Assembly (NCBI RefSeq): GCF_000975265.2
Contig: NZ_CP083405.1
Location: forward strand, 372,001 to 436,000
Origin: Mycobacterium lepromatosis
GTDB taxonomy: Bacteria > Actinomycetota > Actinomycetes > Mycobacteriales > Mycobacteriaceae
Direction: 5' to 3'
Length of the DNA: 64,000 nt
Part shown: positions 22,991-33,883 of the stretch, one piece after another
Numbering within the stretch: the first letter of the stretch is position 1
Layout of the letters: the number at the start of each line of letters is the position of its first letter
Translations under genes and position numbers: made by a program
The notes under the pieces: model-generated
Seen by the model: the letters and a program-made list of their open reading frames with translations, nothing else
Told to the model about the DNA's origin: nothing
The model's database searches: none

Positions 22991-23886
22991 GTGACAAACC
23001 GGCATCACGTGTGGATTCCGCCTGAAATCAATTCGGCATTCATGATCGTTAGTCCCGGATCGGGGCCGCTGATTACCCCAGCTGCAGCACAGGACCAGCT
23101 GGCTGAAGACCGTCTGTCATCGCCAACTATGAGAGCTGCGACGACGTCGTGTACGTCAAGTCGTGTAAGTCATATGTGGGCTAGCGCAGCACCTAGGCCA
23201 CTACAGCAGCGTTCGAGACGATATTAGCGACCACGGCTTAGCCGTTGCGGACAAACGGGCCCTAGTGTTAAGTGTTGACGACTACAAGCTAGTTGGGGCA
23301 AAACAGCTCCCGTGATCACCGACATCGAGGCCGCGTACGAGCAAAAGTGGGCGTGGGATATAGATGCGAGGTGCAAGATACCACATCGGCGCGTCGACGG
23401 CGGCTGAGCACTTGGCGCCGAGGCAGCGCGCGTTGCGCAACCTTGGCATCAACATCGGCACGAATAGCGGAAGCTCTGAGAGTGGCCACGTGCACAGCGG
23501 AACTGGCAGGCATCACCGAAGTCGCCAGAGTGCCCCCGGGCCCAGGAAAGGCTGAGATGGTAGAACATCCGGACTAGGCAGCCCGGGCAACGTTAGCTTC
23601 TTCAACTCCGGCCGCTACGTCACGGGCGGTCTCAACGTGGCAAAATCTAAACTCGAGCTTGTTCGACGCAGCCGCGCCAAACCAGGCTATAGTCGCTACC
23701 AGCGGATTCGAGTCGGGTAACCCGAACATTGGCGTCGGCGGCGCAACTGGTCCTAACTCGGCCCTCAGAAAACCCATACGAATGCCGCATACCGCAGATA
23801 TCCTGCGCTCAGGCTTTTGTAACAAGGGTGTTAGCGACACCGGCGTCGTGAGCTCAGACACTAGGCAGCCGGTTCTATCCGAGTAG
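22991..23886 (+). pseudogene. PPE10: PPE-family pseudogene (PPE10-like)
   Basis: The start reads VWIPPEINSAFMIVSPGSGP, the PPE-domain opening (PPEINSALMFAGPGSGPL). Then IEAAYEQKWAWDID, and in another frame YHIGASTAAEHLAPRQRAL with NLGINIGTNSG, the end of the PPE domain entering the repeat region. Near 23600-23886 a tail with GFESGNPNIGVGGATGPNSA matches the non-repetitive C terminus of PPE10. The N-x-G-x-G-N repeats between them are almost entirely deleted. Confidence 0.78.
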
Positions 23887-24719
23887 CACTGCACGCAGCC
23901 TTGGCGCTTGTCCTCGAAGCCGTGGGCGCAAGGAAGGTGGACCTCAAGCGGCTAGTCAGCAGTTCTCACCGACTACCTGTTCATTTGTCTGATCACCGTC
24001 GATGCCGGCTTCCGTGCGAGCCAGTATTGAACGGTGCATCGCTGGGGTAATTGAAGCCTAGGGTGTTGTTGATTTTTGTGTGGTTGAGGGGTGTGGTGGG
24101 GATCGGTGGTGTGGGTTGTGTTGGTGGTTTAGGGTTGGTCGCGGCGTAGGTGGGCTGCTTGCAAGGGCCGCCGAGTAGTTGGTGTTGGTCGCCGGCCGCG
24201 ACATCGAAGCTGGCGATGCTGGGGGTGCGTATGGTGTGGCGGGTGGCCGGGGATCAGTTGCGCTTTTCTGGTGATGTGTTAGCCCGCCACGCGCATAAGT
24301 CACCAGATCACGCCGTGGATGGCTTTTATCTTCCTTCCGCGGTCGATCTCCACAAAAAGTCAAGTACTGCCCTAGGCTAGAGCACCGCCGTACGCGTCAT
24401 CACCGGCTGCGAGGTCATCGACGAACTGTGAAACCAACACGGCACCAACACAGCCGGGGGCACACCGGCTGGCCGAGGGCCGGTGAACAAACAGACACCC
24501 CACAGCCATAGCATGCACCCGAAAGCGCCCCCAACACCCAGCGCCAACAAGATCTAGGCTAGCCCACCAAACTCCCGACCGTATCGGCCAGCGATGGCAC
24601 ACCAGAACACTACTTCACCTGCCACCTATGAAACCGACCAACAATTCCTGCCACAAACACCAACACCCCCGGCCACCACACAACAACGTGAGATCGCAGA
24701 TCCCGGGAACCGCTGAACT
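23887..24719. other. unassigned decayed stretch
   Basis: A G/T-rich block (24061-24130) and a C/A-rich block (24600-24690) border about 75-codon frames near 24150-24380 (containing LRFSGDVLARHAHKSPDHAV) that I cannot assign. The junction between the PPE10 block and the Z-FPP synthase neighbourhood should fall in or near this stretch. Confidence 0.35.
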
Positions 24720-24907
24720 CGACCACTAGTGTGTGTTAGCCGGCGGTGCCGATTCCGGGGCGGCGTGAGTGTCGGCAACGCCACAAAGCTGAACACCACC
24801 AGGCTGTAGAGCACGAAGAAGGCGCCCATGGCGTATTCTTGGCCGTACCTCAAGCTGGTCAGCGACGAAATTTTGTCAGCTGTGAAGGCGACGACCAGCC
24901 CGAGCAA
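24720..24907 (-). pseudogene. membrane transporter fragment
   Basis: An open stretch reads LLGLVVAFTADKISSLTSLR, then YGQEYAMGAFFVLYSLVVFS and FVALPTL, two membrane helices joined by a charged loop as in a permease. It is preceded by a stop, and the rest of the gene was not found. Family unknown. Confidence 0.35.
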
Positions 24908-25148
24908 TTACATCAACGTGGCATCAGGACACATGGCAAAAAGCGACAGCCAGCCGGTCGAGTCGTACAGGGGTCTGGTTCACTGACCAGGGATAGTTGG
25001 TCAGTGATTATTTCCTTGGAATGGCAGTTGGACGGGTGCCGTCGAAACACTGCCCTATGGACTCGTGACACTACCAAAGTACTGCCACCCATAGTCAGTG
25101 TGACTAGGCATCTCATCCGTCTATTTCCGATTTCGACCATGTCAACTA

Positions 25149-26440
25149 TTATCCACACAACTCTTGTGCGCCAGGAGCGTATCGGTGCGCAAAATTACTT
25201 GGCCGAAATCGCTGGCACGTATGGGAAATACAGTTGAGTTGTATTAGCTTCACTACAGCGGTAGTTACGGAGTTGTGGCTTTTGTGCAGCTTGTGCCACC
25301 TAATGTGGTTGGTGAGAACAGCGTGGAGTTCGTCGGACTGCTTCAGCGGATGGTTGGGTGTGTTACGATTGGCAAGTCGCTCATTGGGCATAGGCAACGC
25401 GGTCAGTGGGTTGGCGACTGGTTTGGTCCGGTCACCGTAGTGGCCCAGCGGATGAGCCTGATAAATGTGTTCTAGTCGATATCGACCAGGGGGAGAGTAG
25501 CTGACCGCAGCGGCGGTGCTGCACCGGTGTGGCCGTAGTGTGGCCCGGTTAGTGCGCGGCGTGAAGAACTGGGAGAACGCCAGGCGGTCTAAAGTTCCGG
25601 CCAATAGATCGGCCAGCATTTGCACCGTTATCGAGATCACCAAGCTAGTGATCAGCAACACTGTCAGTGCGATATGCGCGGTGGATTCGTTGCTTGTTGC
25701 TGCCAGGCCGAGCAGGGGCTGGCCATCAATCCAGCCAGCAAACGAACACAACATGTCAGTACGCGGCGCGTGCCCCTCATTCAAGGCATCCCACAGGGCC
25801 GCAGCGCCACTTGGCAGCACGTCGAAAACCGTGGGGCGCCAAGACCAAACCAGCCGGGGGCCAGGCCGAGCGGGATAATCAGTATCGCGTTGCTTAGTAC
25901 AAAGATATAGCGTGGCTACGCTTACCAGTCCGAGACCATTGCGGCCAACCAGTACAGGGCTGGGTAGGCTGTCGTATCGCTGTGGCCATGGCACCCAGTA
26001 CGGATATCGAGATCACCGCACACATCAGGCCAGTGAACCCGGCCCGCAGCGGGCTGTTGATATTGCCGGCCATTGTCGCACCGAGCAGGGTGAGTGCACC
26101 AATCAGCGTCGGCACTACCGCGGTGATGGTGGCCCGCTGCCCGAGCTGTTGCAGGGCGGCCAGGATAGCTCTACGAGTACTGGGTGACCACGCCAAAGCC
26201 GGGGCAGGACAGCCAGGTAGATCTCGAGCTGACTAGGCAGCTGAGTGTGCGCAACACTTACGGTCTGCACCATGTCGACGCTACTAGCAGCGCGAATCCG
26301 CACCGTACAATCGCCGCCAATGTGAGCACAAGCTTGCGCGGATCACGAGCCAGTAAATTACATCCTAGCCACCTGCTGAGCGCGAATAGCGCCACAAACA
26401 GCGCAACCACGCATCCATTGTGTCTGTGTCACGTGTGACC
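25149..26440 (-). pseudogene. decayed multi-pass membrane protein, family not recognised
   Basis: The minus strand carries successive hydrophobic segments in different frames: VALFVALFALSRWLGCNLLA near 26410, ITAVVPTLIGALTLLGATMA and FTGLMCAVISISVLGAMATA near 26100-26000, NAILIIPLGLAPGWFGLG near 25870, LPSGAAALWDAL near 25800, and IALTVLLITSLVISITVQML near 25640. The LPSGAA(x)xAL piece with a following AGW loosely recalls ABC-2/YhgE-type proteins, but this is weak. At least four frame breaks. Confidence 0.4.
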
Positions 26441-26468
26441 CGGCTACTAAGACCCTAGCCGCCGGCCG

Positions 26469-27263
26469 CTACTTGCCGTACCGGCGGTGTCTCATGCTGT
26501 AATCACGCAGTGCACGCAGGAGATCGACCCGCCGGAATGCGGGCCAATGCGTTTCGGTGAACCACATCTCTGAATACGCACTCTGCCACAGCAAAAACCC
26601 GGACAGGCGTTGCTCCCCTGAGGTGCGGATCACCAGATCGGGGTCAGGTTGACCAGAGGTGTACAGGTTTTCGGCAATGCCCTCAACTGTCACCGCCTCA
26701 ACAAGCTCCTCGGCGGTGGCGCCGTTGGCGAGTGCCTTGCCCAACAACGCACGTACCGCTCCGACTATCTCGCGGCGACCTCCGTAACCCACTGCGACAT
26801 TGACATGGAACGGTGCGACGCCCGGTGTGGATTCCACCGCGCCGCGCAGTCGACAGGCTGGTTCCTCGCCAAGCAGCTCCAAATCGCCGACGGTACGCAC
26901 ACTCCAGCGGTTGGCAGGTGCGCAGATTTCTTCAACCACATCGGTGATGATCTCGATTAGTGCGGCCAGTTCATCGGGATCGCGTTGCAAGTTTTCCGTG
27001 GATAGCAGGTAAACGGTGGCCATTTCGATGCCGGCTTCTTGGCACCACCGTAGCATTTCAGCTATCTTGGCTGCGCCCATCCGATAGCCGTAGCTGACAT
27101 CGTCGTATCCAGCGTCGCGGGCCCACCGCCGGTTTCCGTCACACAGGACCGCGATGTGGCGGGGAAGTCGGGACTCCGAGGCCGCCAGACCCTGTCGCAG
27201 CCGCAACTGATAGAGTGCATACAAAGGCTCTTTTAGCTTTGGCGGAATGATCTCCACGAACAT
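26469..27263 (-). CDS. short-chain Z-isoprenyl diphosphate synthase (Rv1086 type)
   Basis: cis-Prenyltransferase; the M. tuberculosis orthologue Rv1086 makes omega,E,Z-farnesyl diphosphate, the precursor extended to decaprenyl phosphate for wall assembly. 264 residues, full length. The catalytic motif is HIAVLCDGNRRWA with Asp42; YLLSTEN, the substrate-binding NVAVGYGGRREI, and DLVIRTSGEQRLSGFLLWQS with YSEMWF follow. The sequence matches the short-chain subfamily better than the long-chain UppS (Rv2361c). It is divergent from a hemolysin III remnant, the arrangement of Rv1086/Rv1085c. Clean frame in decayed surroundings. Confidence 0.92.
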   Translation of the reverse strand: MFVEIIPPKLKEPLYALYQLRLRQGLAASESRLPRHIAVLCDGNRRWARDAGYDDVSYGYRMGAAKIAEMLRWCQEAGIEMATVYLLSTENLQRDPDELAALIEIITDVVEEICAPANRWSVRTVGDLELLGEEPACRLRGAVESTPGVAPFHVNVAVGYGGRREIVGAVRALLGKALANGATAEELVEAVTVEGIAENLYTSGQPDPDLVIRTSGEQRLSGFLLWQSAYSEMWFTETHWPAFRRVDLLRALRDYSMRHRRYGK

Positions 27264-27482
27264 CTACCCTACTGTGGCAAGCAACAAAGTCCGGTCTGCA
27301 TTTCCGGCTATGTCATGTAGGATCTATCCGATAAACATGCCGGGTTACTGTGATTCACATCGGTCAATGGCAGCTCAACGTGGGGAAGCAGACAGAGGAA
27401 ATGAACGGTCAGGTCGGCATGGTCAGCAATGTGGAAACTTAATCGCCAGATTCGGTGCCGACTAATGCTGTTCTCAGGTTGT

Positions 27483-28131
27483 AAAATGCGTTGCCCGCGT
27501 CCTGACCAAACCTAGCCACAAATCTCGTTTTCAAGGCTGGATCCACGTTTATTACGTGGTAATCGCTGCCTGTGCGAGCGCATCACTAGTTGCGGTCTAG
27601 TAGGCCGGTGGCATTCACCCGCGCCGAGCTTGTCACGTTTACCTACACCGCGGCCACGGTGCTGATGTTCAGCGTCAGCACCACCTAATCATCGCATCAA
27701 CTGGAAACCCGCTACCGCTCAGAAATAGATGAGGCGGGCTGGATCATTCGATGATTTTCGTGTTCATCGCGGGAACTATACGCCACTCGCACTGCTGGCC
27801 ATGCCGTCTGAGTTAGGGCGAGTGGTGCTGTGGATCGCGTGGGGCGGCGAGCTGGACGGCGTTCTGCTGAAGATGTGCTGGCCGTCGGCACCGCGCTGGG
27901 TGAGGGTGTCATCCTACCGTTGCTGGTTTGGGTGGCTGTGTGGTAAACCGGAACGGCCCTGCACAATGCCGGGGTAGCCGCCATGATGTTGTTGTTTGTC
28001 GGCGACATTCTCTACGGGCTGTGCTGGCCCAACCCATGGCAGCCAGATTCAGCTTCCACGAGTTTTCCACGCCTGCCACCGCGATCGCGGCGATTTTCCA
28101 CTACATTGCCATGTGGTTTGTCGTCTTCTAA
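27483..28131 (+). pseudogene. hemolysin III / YqfA family pseudogene (Rv1085c)
   Basis: Seven-helix membrane family. Visible pieces: GWIHVYYVVIAACASASLVA, TYTAATVLMFSVS, then IFVFIAGTYTPLALLAMP-like sequence near 27750, RVVLWIAWGGELDGVLLKM, and finally FHACH and FHYIAMWFVVF with the conserved late-helix histidines. Several frameshifts; the stop at 28131 is in place. Divergent from the Z-FPP synthase, as in M. tuberculosis. Confidence 0.8.
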
Positions 28132-28301
28132 GTGGAGTGGCGTCGTCGATATACTGCCACGAGATCCCGCCGACATCGAGCACACTTTACTGCATGAATA
28201 ATCGCTTTGATCTTATCGACCATATTTGGTAGCAAACGCACATAGCCAGAACGCTATAACAATACTCAAGAATCGAAATTGCAAGCGCTGCGACTCTTTT
28301 A

Positions 28302-29412
28302 GGTGAGTTGTGATTGTGATCGGTGTAGTGCCGGTCTTGGTGAGTTGATCGGGCGGTGCATTTTGGGAAGTAGGTGGTGTAAAAGATCGCTGGTGTTCTC
28401 GTTGCTGCCGCGTTGTGGTGGTGAGTGAGGTCGCAAAAAGTAGATCGGTTGTGCTTGACAGGTGATGCGGCTATGAGCAGCCGTCTTGAGGCCCTGATCC
28501 CAAGCCGGGGGTTTTACCGAGGTTCTGCGGTAAAGCGTTGAGTGTGGTGATCATGGCCGCAGCGACCACATCAGTGCTGCGGCCCTTAGACAGGTGGCGC
28601 AGCTGCACGAACCCGATACTGTGTTCGGCCAGGGCGTTGATGTGGGGGGGCCTGGTTTTTGCCGATGATTAAATCGCCCGCCCAATGTTTTAGAGCACCG
28701 CACGGTCGTGCAGCTTCGGCGGCACGCTCACCGATGGTGACCATACCCAGAATATGGCGATGCCCGGTTTTGGTGCGCTGTGCCCGTAGTGTGCCTAACG
28801 CCCACCCAGTGTGCACACATGCCGGCCAACACCTGATGTCGTTTCCCGCGTCCTTGCACGAAGAACGCCTTGTACAGCGTTTCGTGAGGTACCTGCATCT
28901 TCGGGCCGGTCAGGAGAGGTCGTTGGCCAACACCCCAGCAATGTGTTCGGGACTGTACTTTTTGACTTTTTGGCCAGCAACGCTTCCACCACCGTACGCA
29001 ACTGCCCACCGCGGCCAGCTGGCCGGCCTTTTCAGTCGCTGGGCCCGCTGCTCACTGCATAGCTAGGCACGGCGCGCTAAATAACCCGATTCAGCTTGTG
29101 CACCAGCACAGTTGGCGTCGAATCGGTGCAACACCCAGCAAAGCGATCCGTAACCGCACGAGCCGCCCCTCGTTGGTGACCTCACGCATCATAGTCAACG
29201 GCACCCAACCCAAACAGTTAGCAATCGATCACATCAACTCACAACGCTGCGACACACCCGACACCACCTACTTCCCAAAATGCACCGCCCGATCAACTCA
29301 CCAAGACCGGCACTACACCGATCACAATCACAACTCACCCACCAAAACCACCGCGACACCCACCACCTCGCAACCCACCCACAACAGGACGCACACATAA
29401 ACTACACTTCGG
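28302..29412. mobile_element. degenerate IS30-family element with 79-bp perfect inverted ends
   Basis: 28302-28380 and 29261-29339 are perfect inverted copies of 79 bp. The left copy is the 3' end of the minus-strand transposase. The right copy is the same 3' end in plus orientation, continuing to about 29412 through RTHT and TAA. So this is not a simple insertion sequence but one nearly full transposase body plus the tail of a second, oppositely oriented copy. The same tail occurs at 1271-1362. No target duplication could be identified. Confidence 0.75.
28303..29255 (-). pseudogene. IS30-family transposase pseudogene
   Basis: Pieces in order on the minus strand: REVTNEGRLVRLRIAL, then MQVPHETLYKAFFVQGRGK, TGHRHILGMVTIGERAAEAA, KHWAGDLIIGK (the first catalytic Asp block, usually GHWEGDLI), STDVVAAAMITTLNALPQNL, TWDQG-like sequence for the second Asp, and SNENT for the catalytic Glu. 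Multiple frameshifts. All three DDE positions can be located, but in different frames. Confidence 0.82.
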
Positions 29413-29466
29413 CGCCACCAATCCGAACTCGCATGCCACCGAGCAGCCACACGCCTTAGCGTCAGG

Positions 29467-30033
29467 CTAGTTCACGTCGTCCGACGGGATGTCGAGGCTC
29501 GATATCGTCGCCGCGAGTCCGTCGTATTGGCTTATGAGCATGCATAATTCGATCAGCTGACGTCGATCTAGGTGAGTTTTCAGCTGTTGCCAGCTACCGC
29601 TAGTGATTTTTCGGTCCTTGACGAACTCGTCCGTTGCGGCCAGCAGGGCCTGTTGTCGGACGCTTAACCCAGCGTCTGCCGGAACGTCAGGCCAGGCGAA
29701 GACTAGAGCCTGTAGGTTCGCATCCAGACCGTGTTTATGTGCCATGCGGCGATGATGTTGCAGCTCGTATTCGCAAGCGCGCAGATGTGCGATCCGCAGG
29801 ATTACCAACTCGGTATCGGTGCGTGGCAGTCTTCCCCGCAGCAGTCGGCCGCCATAAATCAGCCATGCCCAGAACAGCAGCTGGCGCTGTCCCAGGATGG
29901 TGAATAGATGCATCTCGGATGTGCGAAGTGAGCGCGCGGCCAACTTGGCGATCACCCAGTTGATCGGTCCCAGCTGACGCAGGCCACCGGATGGGATACG
30001 ACCGACCGGGCCGGTGCCAGTACTGCCGCTCAC
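29467..30033 (-). CDS. carboxymuconolactone decarboxylase / AhpD-like family protein (Rv0464c)
   Basis: 188 residues from a GTG at 30033 that overlaps the stop of the ramB frame by 4 bp (GTGA); an upstream ATG at 30099 lies inside the old ramB tail and is less likely. The CMD-family core is present: TDTELVILRIAHLRACEYEL followed by QHHRRMAHKHGL, with the Glu/His positions typical of the fold. A single Cys in ACEYE means the peroxidase CxxC is absent. Substrate unknown. It stays intact although its upstream operon partner ramB is dead, so it must be read from a promoter within or beyond ramB. Confidence 0.8.
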   Translation of the reverse strand: MSGSTGTGPVGRIPSGGLRQLGPINWVIAKLAARSLRTSEMHLFTILGQRQLLFWAWLIYGGRLLRGRLPRTDTELVILRIAHLRACEYELQHHRRMAHKHGLDANLQALVFAWPDVPADAGLSVRQQALLAATDEFVKDRKITSGSWQQLKTHLDRRQLIELCMLISQYDGLAATISSLDIPSDDVN

Positions 30034-31489
30034 GCGTGTTTCACCGAGTACGAAGAGATCATGCCGCGGTATTCGTCGAGCTTGGATGCCTGCCTTCAAG
30101 CGGGGAACGCCCGCAGAGGACAGTTGTTACGTTCGCAGGCACGACCCACGTGCGCCGATTGGTTAGCGATATTCCCAAGCCTCCCTAGATCTCCTGACAA
30201 GTCGAGTCCTTCCGAGTAGACGAGCCGGTGCCCCTGAGGAAATTCGCAACCCAGCTCAATCAATCGTGAAGGCTTTAGCGGGCTGATCATACCGGGGGCG
30301 GCTAGGCACTCGACGGTTCGGGCCACCTACATCTAGTACATCTAGATACGCCCGTCGGGCATCTGGGCGATTTGCACCAAAAGATCCTGCCCGAGTTGGC
30401 GAACGTTCGTAAACATTCCATAGTGGTCAGGTCCCTCTGCTGGCGGAGAAGTGAAAACCGTTGGTAAAATCAATTTTTGATGTGTTGCTTGCTCGGTCGA
30501 CGCGGACGAACGAAAAGAACACATCCCCCGTATCGGATGGTTGTTGCAACGTTGGCAACCGGTGCGTGGTGTTCTTGTAGCTTACCTAGTAGAACGCTGA
30601 CAGCTGCTTTACGTCGTAGCGGACGTTCTCCGCCACGTTGTGGAATGGCAATGGCGGTAGGGCAGCACTACGGCTACGGCGAAGTAAGTAATTGGCCAAC
30701 CCAAGCTCGGGCCAAGGTATGCGATTCGTCACTGGTGAATTTGCCTTCTGTAACCACGTGGTCGATCAGAGCGCCGAACTCGAGATACGCTAAGTTCGGC
30801 GGCCATCTTTAATACCTGTTGACCCAATGATGAGACGGTTGTTGATTTCGAACGTGTTGGTCGTGGGGTCGTAGCAGTGCAACATACTGTCACGCGAAAG
30901 CGCGTAGCCTCCGTAGTGCGGCCAGTCAGTCACCGGGTCAGCTTGTGGGCCAAGTGGCCGGGATGCGGCCGCGTCTGGGACGTTAGGTTTTGGTTGCTGC
31001 GGCTAGCTCGTGTAGGTAGTTCTGGCGTTGGTTAGAGTGTAGTCACGAACTTCTTCGTGTTTGTGCGACATGGTGATCGATTCGCTACCGTTGTCCTCGG
31101 AGAACCGTTCCTTGGTCGTGGCGGCTATCTGCGCAGTGGTGAATCGATAGCGTCCGTCCAGGTTGACCACTGCGCGGATGGGCACTGACCATTTCCCATG
31201 TCGGCGATTTCGTGCGGTTCGATGTCGATATCCAGCATCGCCGTCCACCGTCACCTCACGCAGCTTGGTTGCTAGCCGGGTATCGTCGTGAGGGGCGAAG
31301 AAGGTCGCGTCCACCCCTAACACCTCGGTGATGCGCAGCAATACACCCACAGTAGGTCGAGTGAACATCGTACTCGATCTGATTGAGGTAGCTTGGCGAG
31401 GCCTCCAGTATCTGGGCCAGTTCGTCCTCACGGAACCTGCGCTCACTACGCAACTGGCGAACATACGGGCCGACGAACGGCTTGAACAT
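30030..31489 (-). pseudogene. ramB: RamB transcriptional regulator pseudogene (Rv0465c)
   Basis: RamB represses isocitrate lyase (icl1) in M. tuberculosis. The HTH region is readable at the start (YVRQLRSERRFREDELAQIL, ASPSYLNQIEYDV), then shifts frame: VGVLLRITEVLGVDATFFA, RYRFTTAQIAATTKERFSED. Near the end are LVQIAQMPDGR, HRLVYSEGLDLSGD, and the cysteine block CERNNCPLRAFPA, followed by a frame-shifted SKLDEYRGMISSYSVKHA. The middle third is unreadable. Divergent from the Rv0466 thioesterase, close to its dead target icl1. Confidence 0.88.
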
Positions 31490-31643
31490 CCAATTATTTT
31501 TCCTTGGTCGTTAAAGCACAATTTGCCGAATTCGCACAGAAGTCACGTTTCGTGTTCGACTGGTATGTGACAGACGTCGTTTGGCATGATTCGGTGCGGG
31601 GCTAAACCTGGGGTGTGGACGAGTAGGAAACGGGGCCGATACC

Positions 31644-32441
31644 GTGAGCTTGGACAAAATAATGATGCCGGTTCCCGAAGGTCATCCCGATGTGTTTGAA
31701 CGTGAATGGCCGCTTCGCGTCGGGGACATCGACCGCACCGGTCGGCTACGATTAGACGCAGGTGCTCGGCACATCCAAGACATTGGTCAGGATCAACTGC
31801 GCGAGATGGGGTTCGAGGAGACCCACCCACTGTGGATTGTGCGCCGCACCATGGTTGACTTGATCCGTCCGATTGAGTTCCAGGAAATGTTGCGGCTGCG
31901 TCGGTGGTGTTCGGGCACCTCGAACCGGTGGTGTGAAATGCGTGTCCGTATTGATGGGCGCAAGGGTGGCCTCATCGAGTCCGAGGCGTTCTGGATCAAC
32001 ATTAACCGGGAAACTCAGATGCCGGCGCGCATCGCCGACGACTTCCTGGGGGGCCTGCACAGGACCACGTCCATCGATCGGCTGCGGTGGAAGAGCTATT
32101 TGAAGCCAGGTAGCCGTGACGATGCGTCGGAAATCCACGAGTTCCCGGTGCGGGTAACTGATATCGACTTGTTCGACCACATGAACAATGCGGTGTACTG
32201 GAGCGTGATTGAGGACTATTTGGTGTCTCACTCCGAACTACTCAAAGGGCCGCTACGCACCACCATCGAACATGAGGCGCCCGTTGCGCTGGGCGACAAG
32301 TTGGAGATCGTTTCGCACGTTCACCCTGCTGGTTCGACCGATCGATTCGGTCCTGGCTTGGTCGACCGCTCTGTTATAACGCTCACATACGCGGTTGGCG
32401 ACGAAACGAAAGCCCTCGCCGCCATTTTTGCACTATGGTGA
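31644..32441 (+). CDS. acyl-ACP thioesterase family protein (Rv0466)
   Basis: FAT-type double-hotdog thioesterase, 265 residues from a GTG start. The N-terminal hotdog has VGDIDRTGRLRLDAGARHIQ. The second hotdog has VTDIDLFDHMNNAVYWSVIE, the DxxxHxN-type active-site region. Expected to release acyl chains from acyl carrier protein or CoA; the true substrate is not known. It is fully intact while its divergent neighbour ramB and downstream neighbour icl1 are both dead. Its promoter must lie in the 154 bp shared with the ramB remnant. Confidence 0.85.
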   Translation: MSLDKIMMPVPEGHPDVFEREWPLRVGDIDRTGRLRLDAGARHIQDIGQDQLREMGFEETHPLWIVRRTMVDLIRPIEFQEMLRLRRWCSGTSNRWCEMRVRIDGRKGGLIESEAFWININRETQMPARIADDFLGGLHRTTSIDRLRWKSYLKPGSRDDASEIHEFPVRVTDIDLFDHMNNAVYWSVIEDYLVSHSELLKGPLRTTIEHEAPVALGDKLEIVSHVHPAGSTDRFGPGLVDRSVITLTYAVGDETKALAAIFALW

Positions 32442-32733
32442 AACCGCAAGCCGGGGAACTCTTGGCAAATACTTGGTTGACCTGTGAATCAGTGGTTACT
32501 GAACGGTAGTTTCTGAAATGTTTAGCGGTTTTGATCTTTTGTAAAATTCGCACAATCTCCTGAGGTCGTGACCGAAATTTGTAAGTTAAACAGGTGGGTT
32601 TGGGAAAGCAGGCTGTGCCATGGTCGAATTAGCGCAGCAGTGAATGCTGGGCTATTAGCACTGTCTCGCAGCGGTACGGTACCACCAATGCAGCAGTACC
32701 TGAGCAAGAAACACCGTTAAAAGAGCAGGCTAA

Positions 32734-33883
32734 CTGTCTGTCGTTGGCACCCCTAAGAGCGCTGAGCGGATTCAGCACGACTGGGACACAAGTCGCGCTG
32801 GAAGTATGTCACTCGTTACCTAGCATCGCCGCGGACATGGTCGCCCTGCAGGGCAGCGTTGTTGAGGAACACACGCTAGCCCGCCATGGCGCGGAACTGT
32901 TGTGGGAACAGTTGCACGACTGGAAATGGGTCAACGCGCTCGGTGCCTTGATTGGCAACATGGCTGTCCCGCGGATGAGCGCCGACCAAAATCGCCAAGG
33001 CTGAGGGTGACACCTCGGTGGAGAACTGGTTCGCGCCGATCGTCGCGGACGGTGAGGTTTTGCTTCGGTAGTGTGCTCAACGCTTTAGAGTTGTAGAAGG
33101 CCTTGATCGCCACTGGGTGTCGCTGGTTAGCACTGGGATACCAGCTGGCCTCTGAGAAGATGATGTGCTCCCTTGCGTGGCAAGGTTATGATTCCCACCC
33201 AGCAGCACATCCGTATTTGATGTCTGCTCGGCTCGTGTCTGACCCGGTAGACGTGCCGACTGTCATGATTGCCCATATCGGCGCCGAGGTTGCCCCCTGA
33301 TTAACCTCCGACGTTGACAAGCGTGACCGGCTGTTCATCACCGGCGAGCGTGCTAAGGATGGTTTCCACCGCACCAAGAACGGCATCGAGCTCTGCATCG
33401 CTCGATCGAAGGTCCATGCACCGTTCGTCGATTTGATCTGGATGGAGATCGGCACCCCGGACCTCAAGCTTGCGCAGAAATTCTCCGAATCGGTCATTCC
33501 TGCCCGGACCAGAGGCTGGCGTATGATTGCTTGTCATCGTTGCAATTGGAAGCAACACATTGACGACAGCACTATAGCCAAGTTCCAGAAGGATCTTGTC
33601 GCAATGTGATTCAAGTTTCATTCCATTACGGGCCGGCTTCCATGCATTGAATTACTCGATGTTCGATCTCGCCCATGACGACTATAGGACTATGCCCGTA
33701 ACCAGATCACCGCCTAGGTTGGGTGGCAGGAGCGCTAGTTTGCAGTCGAGGAGCGTGATTACACAGCTACCGTGCGCCAGTACGAGGTTGGTGCCGGCTA
33801 CTTTGATCGGCATCGCCACCACGGTTGACTCGCATTCGTCGATGGTCGCTCTGACCGGTTCCATCGAAGAGGGCTAGTTTCAC
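32734..33883 (+). pseudogene. icl1: isocitrate lyase pseudogene (icl1, Rv0467)
   Basis: Glyoxylate-shunt enzyme, dead here. The start codon is replaced by CTG (LSVVGTPKSAERIQHDWD), then in other frames ALQGSVVEEHTLARHGAELL with WVNALGALIGNMAV, and later LASEKM, PTQQHIR-like, FADLIWMEIGTPDL, FHALNYSMFDLAHD, and VALTGSIEEG followed by TAG where the family has Gln. The catalytic KKCGH block near 33160 reads as KMMCS. Many stops and frameshifts. Confidence 0.92.

Noticed and set aside
24061..24690. G/T-rich and C/A-rich blocks as inverted ends of a mobile element
   Set aside because: Comparing the two blocks as reverse complements gave no extended match.
28302..29339. Simple insertion sequence with 79-bp terminal repeats
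   Set aside because: The repeats contain transposase C-terminal coding sequence, and the right one continues outward into shared element DNA, so they are not ordinary terminal repeats.
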